A program made the translations under genes and the position numbers. DNA of 20,899 nt. It comes from JBDREF01 sp043820045. Its GTDB lineage: Bacteria; Planctomycetota; Phycisphaerae; Sedimentisphaerales; Anaerobacaceae. Where the stretch lies: NCBI GenBank assembly GCA_043820045.1, contig JBDREF010000001.1, forward strand, positions 1-20,899, written 5' to 3'. Under the pieces are notes generated by a model that saw only the letters and a program-made list of their open reading frames with translations, was not told where the DNA came from and ran no database searches. Positions 6,912-13,510 of the stretch are shown piece after piece (positions within the stretch are counted from its first letter, which is position 1; every line of letters starts with the position of its first letter).

Positions 6912-7127
6912 ATGAATATCGTCGTAAATGGCAAGAATACGGATACGACCGACGGTTTAACAGTAAGTGAACTTTTGACAAAAGAAAACGTGAAGATGCC
7001 TGAGATGGTATCGGTCGAACTCAACGGGCAGATTCTCAAGAGGGGCGAATTTGAGACAACCACTCTCAAGAACGACGACCAGATAGAGTTTCTCTACTAC
7101 ATGGGAGGTGGAAGTGCCGTTAACTGA
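6912..7127 (+). CDS. ThiS/MoaD-like sulfur-carrier protein with C-terminal SAVN extension
   Basis: 71-residue ubiquitin-fold sulfur carrier, most like HcyS/ThiS. It has MNIVVNGK at the N-terminus, VSVELNG in the middle and DDQIEFLYYMGGG near the C-terminus. Active carriers end in Gly-Gly, whose carboxylate is adenylated and converted to a thiocarboxylate. Here four residues, SAVN, follow the glycines, so the protein should be inactive until trimmed, presumably by the JAMM peptidase encoded two genes downstream. Which glycine becomes terminal is uncertain because there are three. The SD AAGGAG is ideally placed before 6912. The glycine codons (GGA GGT GGA) double as the SD of the next gene. 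The most likely job is sulfur delivery to MetY; delivery to a cysteine synthase or to thiamine synthesis is an alternative. Confidence 0.88.
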   Translation: MNIVVNGKNTDTTDGLTVSELLTKENVKMPEMVSVELNGQILKRGEFETTTLKNDDQIEFLYYMGGGSAVN

Positions 7128-7929
7128 AGAACAGATTGACAGATACAGCCGACACATAATCCTCGAGCAGGTCGGCGGCGTCGGGCAGGAAAAACTGCTG
7201 TCCTCGAAGGTACTCATCATTGGCGCCGGCGGTCTTGGTGCACCTGCCGGTCTTTATTTGGCCGCCGCCGGAGTCGGAACAATCGGCATCGTCGATGGGG
7301 ACAAAGTCGAGTTGAGCAATTTGCAGAGACAGATAATCCATCACACCGCCGACGTGGCGACCGACAAAGTAAAATCCGCCGAAGCCAAAATGTTAGCTAT
7401 AAATCCCGACATGAAAGTCAAGACTTACCACAAACTGGCAAAGGCCGACAACATTAGAGAGATTATCAGGGATTATGATTTTGTAATCGACGGAACAGAT
7501 AACTTCCCAGCCAAGTTTTTGATCAACGACGCCTGCTATTTCGAAAAGATACCGTTTTCGCACGCCGGTATTCTTCGATTCGACGGCCAGTTGATGACGG
7601 TGCTGCCCGGCGAGACTACCTGCTATCGTTGTATCTTCAGCGGGCCGCCGCCCGCCAACGCAGTCCCATCATGCTCTCAGGCCGGGGTGCTTGGCGTTCT
7701 TGCGGGAGTGATCGGCTCTTTGCAGGCGACCGAGGCGATAAAATATCTGCTGGGAATAGGCGATCTGCTGACCGGTAAATTGCTTACATATAACGCGTTG
7801 ACCATGGATTTTCGCAAGGTGGGATTGAACCGTAACCCGAGCTGCCCGTTATGCGGCCAGAACCCGCGCATAACAGAGCTTAAGGATGAAAAACAGATTG
7901 TCTGCGATCTGAAGAACTGCAAATGCTGA
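7114..7929 (+). CDS. ThiF/MoeB-like E1 activating enzyme (HcyF-like)
   Basis: Adenylates and thiolates the C-terminus of the carrier encoded just upstream. 271 residues from GTG 7114. Rossmann ATP loop GAGGLG 37-42; DGDKVELSNLQRQ near 61-73; candidate active-site cysteine C187 in SCSQAGVLG; zinc ligands C170/C173 (CYRC) and C244/C247 (CPLC). GTG 7108 is also possible, but it overlaps the GGGAGG SD at 7103-7108, which is correctly spaced for 7114, and MPLTEEQIDRYSRH matches the usual MoeB/ThiF beginning. The gene overlaps the carrier gene by 14 bases and the peptidase gene by 7, indicating coupling. The C-terminal tail CDLKNCKC is unusually cysteine-rich and might bind metal or sulfur. No rhodanese domain is attached. 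Confidence 0.9.
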   Translation: MPLTEEQIDRYSRHIILEQVGGVGQEKLLSSKVLIIGAGGLGAPAGLYLAAAGVGTIGIVDGDKVELSNLQRQIIHHTADVATDKVKSAEAKMLAINPDMKVKTYHKLAKADNIREIIRDYDFVIDGTDNFPAKFLINDACYFEKIPFSHAGILRFDGQLMTVLPGETTCYRCIFSGPPPANAVPSCSQAGVLGVLAGVIGSLQATEAIKYLLGIGDLLTGKLLTYNALTMDFRKVGLNRNPSCPLCGQNPRITELKDEKQIVCDLKNCKC

Positions 7930-8333
7930 AACTGGATATTCCAACTCATATATTCGAGCAGATGGCCGAGCAGGCCAGGACCGAAGCGCCAATCGAGGCC
8001 TGCGGAATTCTGGCCGGCATGAACGGCAAAGCGCAAAAGATCTACAGGATGACGAATGCCGACCACCGCGGTGATCACTTCATGATGGAACCCAGGGAAC
8101 AGTTTGCAGTCGTCAGGGACATTCGCTCGTCGTCTCTGGAGTTACTGGCGATATATCACAGCCATCCCGAGACGCCCGCCAGGCCTTCGGCCGAGGACAT
8201 TCGTCTGGCTCTTACGCCGAATGTAGTTTACGTAATCCTTTCGCTCCAGAACGGGAACAGGCCCGCCTTGAAGGGTTTTCGTGTAGATAACGGCACGGTA
8301 ACCGACGTGCCCGTGGAGATCTCGCACAAGTAG
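7923..8333 (+). CDS. JAMM/MPN+ zinc metallopeptidase (HcyD/Mec+-like)
   Basis: 136 residues with the full JAMM motif: E25 in PIEACGIL, H79-S-H81-P and P88-S89-x-x-D92, which together bind zinc and activate water. Related enzymes remove short C-terminal extensions or release amino-acid adducts from sulfur carriers (Mec+ on CysO-cysteine in Mycobacterium, HcyD on HcyS in Wolinella). The carrier here ends GGG-SAVN, so the natural substrate is one gene-pair away: cleavage after the glycines would expose the tail for activation. It overlaps the E1 gene by 7 bases. The same enzyme might also hydrolyse a homocysteinyl-carrier product; the sequence cannot distinguish the two. Confidence 0.9.
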   Translation: MLKLDIPTHIFEQMAEQARTEAPIEACGILAGMNGKAQKIYRMTNADHRGDHFMMEPREQFAVVRDIRSSSLELLAIYHSHPETPARPSAEDIRLALTPNVVYVILSLQNGNRPALKGFRVDNGTVTDVPVEISHK

Positions 8334-8338
8334 TGCTT

Positions 8339-9052
8339 ATGAAGAACTTTATGTTTCCAATCAGACGGACTTTGTTATTGTTTTCAATTAACGTCATTGT
8401 TTTTGGCTGCGAGCGGCAGACGTTAAGAGAAAGCGACGATTTTGCGCTCGAGGCGGGAGACTTGCTTTTCCAGGACTCCGATTGCGGGCCGCTTTGCGAT
8501 GCGATAGAGCAGGTCACCACCGGGTGTCAGGGGGCACGCTTTTCACATATTGGCATTGTGACAAAAGATGATACCGGCACTCTTGCCGTGATTGAGGCCG
8601 TATCGAGCGGAGTGGAGATTACACCGTTGCAGGCTTTTCTCGGCCGCAGCTTCGACGGGCAGCACCGCCCGAAGGTCGTGGTCGGACGTCTGAAGGAGCC
8701 TTATCGCCGGCTAATACCTTCCGCACTTGAAGAAGCCCTGGCGCTGAAAGGCAAACCCTACGACAAGGTATTTGCTATTGGCAACGAATCCTATTATTGT
8801 TCGGAACTCATTTATGAAATATTTCTGCGGGCAAACAATAATGATCCCGTGTTTGAATTGCAGCCGATGACATTCAAGTCGCCGGGGACGGGGAGCACGT
8901 TTCCCGAGTGGCAAGAGTACTTCTCCGGGTTAGGCGTCCCTGTTCCCGAAGGTCAGCCTGGTATCAATCCGGGCGGAATCTCACGTTCGCGCGCCGTTGC
9001 CATAATTCATGAATATGGCACCCCGGATAGAAGTCGAACAAATCTTAACTGA
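8339..9052 (+). CDS. YiiX/YebB-like permuted papain-fold hydrolase, putative lipoprotein
   Basis: 237 residues from ATG 8339 (a GTG at 8333 is possible). The N-terminus is basic then hydrophobic and ends VFGC (C24), a slightly imperfect lipobox, so the protein is probably an outer- or inner-membrane lipoprotein facing the periplasm. The mature part has the YiiX-type permuted NlpC/P60 signature: GDLLFQ near 40, FSHIGIV with H70, and YYCSELIYEIF with catalytic C154. Such enzymes are predicted cysteine amidases or peptidases acting on lipids or peptidoglycan; substrates are mostly unknown. It sits between the carrier peptidase and sulfite reductase with almost no gap on the left. I see no direct link to sulfur metabolism, so it may be a passenger or an uncharacterised partner. 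Confidence 0.78.
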   Translation: MKNFMFPIRRTLLLFSINVIVFGCERQTLRESDDFALEAGDLLFQDSDCGPLCDAIEQVTTGCQGARFSHIGIVTKDDTGTLAVIEAVSSGVEITPLQAFLGRSFDGQHRPKVVVGRLKEPYRRLIPSALEEALALKGKPYDKVFAIGNESYYCSELIYEIFLRANNNDPVFELQPMTFKSPGTGSTFPEWQEYFSGLGVPVPEGQPGINPGGISRSRAVAIIHEYGTPDRSRTNLN

Positions 9053-9116
9053 ATGAATTTTGAGTTGCAGATGCTGTTGTAGTTGAAGTTCCTGTAAAGA
9101 TTATGAAAGAATACAA

Positions 9117-11342
9117 ATGAACGGAGCAATAGAGCCCATCTTGAACATACCGGAAAGCGTAAGGCAAGACACCGCCGGCTACCGCGCCCATGTCGAAAAA
9201 TTTCTCCAGGGCCAAACCTCTCCAGTGGCCTTTCGGGCATACCGGGTACCCATGGGAATCTACGAACAGAGAACAGAAGGTAAATACATGGTTCGAATAC
9301 GTATCGGCGCAGGATTCGTTCTGCCCCACCAATTGCAGCGAATAGCCCGGCTGAGTAAAACCCATGGAAACGGGATTGTCCACGTCACGACCAGACAGGA
9401 CCTTCAGATTCACGAAGTCGAAATAGGGGATACTCCCGATGTCCTGGAGCAACTGCTCGAAGCAGGGCTTTCTGCACGCGGCGGGGGAGGCAATACCGTT
9501 CGCAATGTCACTTCCTGTCCAAGGGCTGGAGTCTGCCCCGAAGAAGAATTTGACGTTGCTCCGTATGCGATCGCCGCTGCCGAGTATCTCTTGCAGGACA
9601 GAAGCTCTTTCAATCTGCCGAGAAAGTACAAAATAGTTTTTTCGGGATGCTCGTCCGATTGTGCGTTTGCTTCGGTCGCGGACCTCGGTTTTTTTGCACA
9701 TAAGAAGGACGGCGTCAGAGGCTTTTCGGTTTACGCCGGGGGAGGATTGGGTGCCAATCCCGCCGTGGCTGTGAAAATAGAAGATTTTGCAGAGGCCGCA
9801 GATGTCTTCGAAGTCGCCGAGGCCGTCAAGAGACTGTTCGACAAGCACGGCGACCGCGCAAATAAGCATAAGGCAAGGCTCCGATACGTTTTGGCCAGGG
9901 TAGGGGTCGAAGAATTCACCAGGTTGTACAAGCAGGAAAGAGAGATTATCAAGACCGAGGGGCTTGCTTTCGAATCGCCGGAGATTCGTAATATCGCGTC
10001 ACGCTACCCGGTGCCGGAGGAATCGGTTACGGTTCGGCTATGGCTAAAGAAGGGTGACATACCGGCTGACGACCTGGAGAAAGTGGGCACAATAGCAGCC
10101 ACGTACGGCCAGGGGTTCGTCAGAACGACCCAACTGCAGGACCTCCTCATCACAGGCGTTGCACAGGAGGATATCGAGAAGGTCAACGCCGAACTGATGA
10201 ACCTGAGCATAAATGTCTTTGCAAACGGAACCCCTAAAGTAGTCGCCTGCGCCGGGGCATCGACGTGCAAACTGGGGTTGTGCCTTTCGAGAGATTTGGC
10301 CGATGCGATATCGAACAGGCTCGGTCAAGTCGATACTGAGACCGGAGACTCCGCGCCGGTGATAAGAATAAGCGGCTGCCCCAACTCCTGCGGGCATCAC
10401 TACATCGCCGGCATAGGGTTCCAGGGCAAAGCCAGGAGAGTAAACGGCAGGTTGATGCCGTGCTACGACGTCATGACGGGCGCAAAGATTGTCGAGGGCC
10501 GGGCCCGCCTAGCCGAGAAAATCGGAACGGTCCCGGCCAAGCGAATACCTGATTTATTGGCGGAAGCCTTGAGCGAGGGGACGCCCGACGAAGAGCGGTT
10601 GAGAACTCTGACCGCTAAGTACGGCGATATCAGTGCGGAATCATTGCCGGAAGATTACTACTACGACTACGGTTCGGACGAGCCGTTCTCACTGGCCGGC
10701 AGAGGGCCGGGAGAGTGCGGCGCCGGCGTAACGGATGTAATCAAGCTGGATATCGACGAGGCAAAAGACGCAGTCAAGTCCGCCGCGGTCGATAGTGAGA
10801 ATATCTATCGGGCGATTGTCGCAGCGGCAAGATCGCTTCTGTTCACGGTTGGCCTGGAACCGAAAAAGGACAGAGAAATATTCGGCGCCTTCAGCAAGCA
10901 CCTCATCGAACCCGGCTGGGTAGAACCTCAGACGCAGCAACTCCTCGACGATGCCGTTGACTGGCGCATGGGTGACAGAGAATCAATCGACGATTTGCTG
11001 CCGCAGGTTAAGGATTTGACCGCCCGCGTGGAAGAACTTTTTCTTTCTCTCGATGCCAACCTCAAGTTTAAGGCCGAACTGGTCGAGCAGAAAGCATCTT
11101 CCGGGCGGGCTGAAAAGAAAACGCACGTTGCCGATCTGCGCGGCGTGGTATGCCCCTTGAACTTTGTCAAGGCCAAGATTGAGCTTGAAAAGCTCGAGGT
11201 CGGTGCTGTCCTTGAAGTGTTGCTCGACGAGGGTGAACCGATACGAAACGTCCCCGCGAGTTTTGCCGATCAGGGCCAGGAGGTTGTGGAAATCAAACAA
11301 CGCGGCGACCACTTTTGTGTGAAGGTGCGCCGCAAAAAATGA
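9117..11342 (+). CDS. Siroheme sulfite (or nitrite) reductase with C-terminal TusA domain
   Basis: 741 residues. The catalytic part (about 30-500) is two homologous halves. The second half has the siroheme/[4Fe-4S] ligands C378-X5-C384 and C421-X3-C425 (GCPNSCGHHYIAG). The first half carries an equally spaced set, C134-X5-C140 and C178-X3-C182. Residues about 540-655 are a helical linker domain. Residues 669-741 are a TusA/SirA sulfurtransferase domain with C679 in CPLN (usually CPxP). It should reduce sulfite from CysH to sulfide, and the TusA domain could pass sulfur on to the carrier system. Nitrite is possible as substrate, but the APS reductase, the carrier genes and TusA argue for sulfite. 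No flavoprotein partner is fused, so ferredoxin-type donors are likely. The start has a weak SD. Confidence 0.9.
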   Translation: MNGAIEPILNIPESVRQDTAGYRAHVEKFLQGQTSPVAFRAYRVPMGIYEQRTEGKYMVRIRIGAGFVLPHQLQRIARLSKTHGNGIVHVTTRQDLQIHEVEIGDTPDVLEQLLEAGLSARGGGGNTVRNVTSCPRAGVCPEEEFDVAPYAIAAAEYLLQDRSSFNLPRKYKIVFSGCSSDCAFASVADLGFFAHKKDGVRGFSVYAGGGLGANPAVAVKIEDFAEAADVFEVAEAVKRLFDKHGDRANKHKARLRYVLARVGVEEFTRLYKQEREIIKTEGLAFESPEIRNIASRYPVPEESVTVRLWLKKGDIPADDLEKVGTIAATYGQGFVRTTQLQDLLITGVAQEDIEKVNAELMNLSINVFANGTPKVVACAGASTCKLGLCLSRDLADAISNRLGQVDTETGDSAPVIRISGCPNSCGHHYIAGIGFQGKARRVNGRLMPCYDVMTGAKIVEGRARLAEKIGTVPAKRIPDLLAEALSEGTPDEERLRTLTAKYGDISAESLPEDYYYDYGSDEPFSLAGRGPGECGAGVTDVIKLDIDEAKDAVKSAAVDSENIYRAIVAAARSLLFTVGLEPKKDREIFGAFSKHLIEPGWVEPQTQQLLDDAVDWRMGDRESIDDLLPQVKDLTARVEELFLSLDANLKFKAELVEQKASSGRAEKKTHVADLRGVVCPLNFVKAKIELEKLEVGAVLEVLLDEGEPIRNVPASFADQGQEVVEIKQRGDHFCVKVRRKK

Positions 11343-11390
11343 TTGCTCATCATTCCGCTTTACGACCCAAAACTTCAGGTATGATGCAAT
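11342..11390. repeat. Bulged hairpin after sir
   Basis: ATTGC (11342-11346) and ATCAT (11349-11353), separated by a TC bulge, pair with ATGATGCAAT at 11381-11390 around a 27-base loop. It starts on the sir stop codon and lies in the 100-base gap before the next gene. Without a T-tract it is not a standard terminator; it may be an mRNA-processing or attenuation element. A TATGAT at 11380-11385 could be a -10, but no convincing -35 accompanies it. Confidence 0.3.
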
Positions 11391-11442
11391 GAGAAAAAGA
11401 AAGAGATTATGTGGTTGATATCAGGATCTTGAGGTAGGAAAG

Positions 11443-12402
11443 ATGGCAGAGACAAACAGGGTTTATGAGAGCATTATCGATCTGGTAGCGAGCCCGGAAA
11501 ACCCTACCCCAATGGTTAGAATAAGCGAAAGAGTCAATCCGAACGGGGATTTGAAGATTTACCTCAAGCTGGAAAGGTACAATCCCTTCGGCTCTATCAA
11601 GGACAGAATCGCCTTGTCCATGCTAAGGGGAATCCAGATCAATGAAGGCCAATGTCTGGCCGAGCCTTCATCCGGTAACACGGGCATCGCTTTGGCGGCG
11701 ATTGCGAACGCAAAGGGCATTCCCATAGAGATAGCGGTCCCCCAGGGCATACCGGAAGAGAAGAAGACCATCCTGAAATTGTTGGGAGTGCGGACTTTGT
11801 GGGAGGCGGACGACAAGCTGTGCCCGCTGTTTCCGAATGAAGGGGCCAGAGGTCTTGTGAACGCGATGCTGAAAAGCAAAGGCGGTGAAAAATACATAAG
11901 TCCGAACCAGTATGAAAATAAATTGAACGTTCAGGCGCATTACGAAACAACCGGTCCGGAGATATGGGAACAGACCGGTGGGCAGATTGACTACTTCTTT
12001 GCCGGCTTTGGGACATGCGGCACCCTGACCGGCGTCGGCAAATACTTGAAGGAGAAAAAAGACTCCATAAAGATAGTCGCGGTCGAGCCGGCCGGAGCCG
12101 ACCATAATCTGCCGGGTATGAAGCGAATATCCGATCTCGCGGAAGATTTGGTGCCGAAAATTCTTGACAAGTCGGTAATAGACGATATTGTTACAGTCGC
12201 TGATGACGATGCATACCAAACAGGAATCCGGTTGGCGAGGGAAGAAGGTATCCTTGTCGGTCCTACGACAGGCGCAATATTATACGCGTCGCTTCAATAT
12301 GCAAGAACATATAAAGGGCTGGCCGTTGCTATCTCCCCCGACTATGCGTTCAAGTATATGAGTTTTTACAGACCTTATGTCGAAAATCAGGGAAAGCCTT
12401 AG
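11443..12402 (+). CDS. PLP-dependent cysteine synthase family protein (CysK/CysM/CBS-like)
   Basis: 319-residue fold-type II PLP enzyme. The PLP lysine is K53 in NPFGSIKDR; SSGNTG at 76-81 binds the substrate carboxylate; the phosphate loop reads FGTCGTLTG, with Cys where CysK has Gly (GTGGT). Position 155 on has NQYENKLNVQAHYETTGPEIW, unlike the NPANP form of CysK. It ends SPDYAFKYMSFYRPYV. It may be an O-acetylserine or O-phosphoserine sulfhydrylase, possibly fed by the thiocarboxylate carrier as CysM is by CysO in Mycobacterium; cystathionine beta-synthase-like chemistry is an alternative. SD GAGGTAGG precedes 11443. It lies between sulfite reductase and a canonical cysK, so two paralogues are encoded side by side and probably divide substrates or sulfur donors. 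Confidence 0.85.
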   Translation: MAETNRVYESIIDLVASPENPTPMVRISERVNPNGDLKIYLKLERYNPFGSIKDRIALSMLRGIQINEGQCLAEPSSGNTGIALAAIANAKGIPIEIAVPQGIPEEKKTILKLLGVRTLWEADDKLCPLFPNEGARGLVNAMLKSKGGEKYISPNQYENKLNVQAHYETTGPEIWEQTGGQIDYFFAGFGTCGTLTGVGKYLKEKKDSIKIVAVEPAGADHNLPGMKRISDLAEDLVPKILDKSVIDDIVTVADDDAYQTGIRLAREEGILVGPTTGAILYASLQYARTYKGLAVAISPDYAFKYMSFYRPYVENQGKP

Positions 12403-12472
12403 TTTGGCTATCGAAATAAGCAGAGGTACGCAGAGCGTTATGACGACTGAGGCGCAGCGCGGCACAATGAAT

Positions 12473-12526
12473 TTCGTATTTATGAAATGGGGCTGATGAT
12501 TTCATGTATCCGGCAAGAAATACGAA
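12473..12526 (+). promoter_or_regulatory. Structured leader / inverted repeats upstream of cysK
   Basis: A continuous left arm, TTCGTATTT (12473-12481) plus ATGAAAT (12482-12488), pairs with ATTTCAT (12499-12505) and AAATACGAA (12518-12526). That gives a 7-bp inner stem with a 10-base loop, a 12-base bulge on the 3' side and a 9-bp outer stem. The left arm also contains a dyad of its own, ATTTC(12471-12475)...GAAAT(12484-12488). It sits about 50 bases before the cysK start in a 171-base gap. It could be an RNA control element or overlapping repressor sites for the Rrf2 proteins; no T-tract follows. Confidence 0.45.
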
Positions 12527-12573
12527 CAATAAAACCGGACAAATAAGTTACTTCGTTTTAGAGGAGTAAGTAA

Positions 12574-13494
12574 ATGAGTATAGCGAAAGATATGACAGAG
12601 TTGATCGGCAAGACACCGTTGTTGCAGCTAAACAGAGTGAGCAAGGATTGTAAGGCAACGATAGCGGCCAAATTGGAGTTCTTCAATCCGGCCAGCAGCG
12701 TCAAGGACCGCATCGGCGTTAGTATGATATTGGCGGCAGAGCGCGACGGCAAAATCAAGCCCGGAATGACTCTCGTCGAACCAACCAGCGGCAATACCGG
12801 AATCGCCCTTGCCTGGGTCGCAGCGGCGAGGGGTTACAAATTGATACTCACTATGCCCGAGTCGATGACCGTCGAGCGCAGGAAAATACTGGAACTGTTC
12901 GGCGCCCAAATCGTGCTCACGCCCGCCCAGGAGGGCATGACCGGCGCCGTAAACAAAGCTACCCAGATTGTCGAGGAAAGCGACGGTGCTTTCATGCCGC
13001 AGCAGTTTCAGAATCCTGCGAATCCCCAGATCCACAAGGAAACGACTGCGGAAGAGATTTGGAAGGACACCGACGGAAAGGTGGATATCTTCGTTGCCGG
13101 CGTAGGTACCGGCGGAACGATTACCGGCGTCAGTGAAGTGCTAAAATCACGAAAACCTTCCGTCAGAACATATGCTGTTGAGCCTGCCGATTCGCCAGTG
13201 CTCTCCGGCGGCAAACCGGGTCCGCACATGATCCAGGGAATCGGAGCGGGCTTCATCCCGGACGTATTCAACAGAGAAGTTGTTGACGAGGTTGTTCAGG
13301 TCACGAACACCGAAGCGTTCGAGATGGCGCGACGCCTGGCCAAAGAGGAGGGCATATTCGCCGGCGTATCCTCCGGCGCCGCAGTAGCCGGCGCGATCAA
13401 AGTAGCCAGGCAAAAAGATAATGCCGATAAACTGATCGTCGTGATATTGCCCGATACGGCCGAGCGGTACATAAGTACGGCGTTGTTCGAGTAG
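12574..13494 (+). CDS. cysK: Cysteine synthase A (O-acetylserine sulfhydrylase)
   Basis: Makes cysteine from O-acetylserine and sulfide. 306 residues, a normal CysK length. IGKTPLLQLNRV at the N-terminus, PLP lysine in NPASSVKDR (near residue 44), TSGNTG near 70, QQFQNPANPQIHKETT near 140, and GVGTGGTITG near 175. TSGNTG and the QFxNPANP loop are the surfaces that hold the C-terminal isoleucine of serine acetyltransferase in known CysK complexes; all are intact. SD AGAGGAG is well spaced before 12574. No cysE is seen in the window, but three neighbours end in Y-x-I tails that could use this site. A structured leader lies upstream, and the gene is followed after 16 bases by mnmA. Confidence 0.95.
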   Translation: MSIAKDMTELIGKTPLLQLNRVSKDCKATIAAKLEFFNPASSVKDRIGVSMILAAERDGKIKPGMTLVEPTSGNTGIALAWVAAARGYKLILTMPESMTVERRKILELFGAQIVLTPAQEGMTGAVNKATQIVEESDGAFMPQQFQNPANPQIHKETTAEEIWKDTDGKVDIFVAGVGTGGTITGVSEVLKSRKPSVRTYAVEPADSPVLSGGKPGPHMIQGIGAGFIPDVFNREVVDEVVQVTNTEAFEMARRLAKEEGIFAGVSSGAAVAGAIKVARQKDNADKLIVVILPDTAERYISTALFE

Positions 13495-13510
13495 AGACGA
13501 ACTGCAAACA

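Noticed and set aside
9103..9120. Five-codon open frame (MKEYK) overlapping the sulfite reductase start by ATGA
   Set aside because: Could be a coupling leader, but it has no SD and short ATG...TGA runs are common by chance.
9045..9869. 274-codon open frame on the minus strand
   Set aside because: It lies antisense to the sulfite reductase gene, shows no family motif and is explained by the high-GC codon pattern of that gene.
11342..11390. Intrinsic terminator after sulfite reductase
   Set aside because: The hairpin is bulged with a 27-base loop and is followed by A/G-rich sequence rather than a T-tract.
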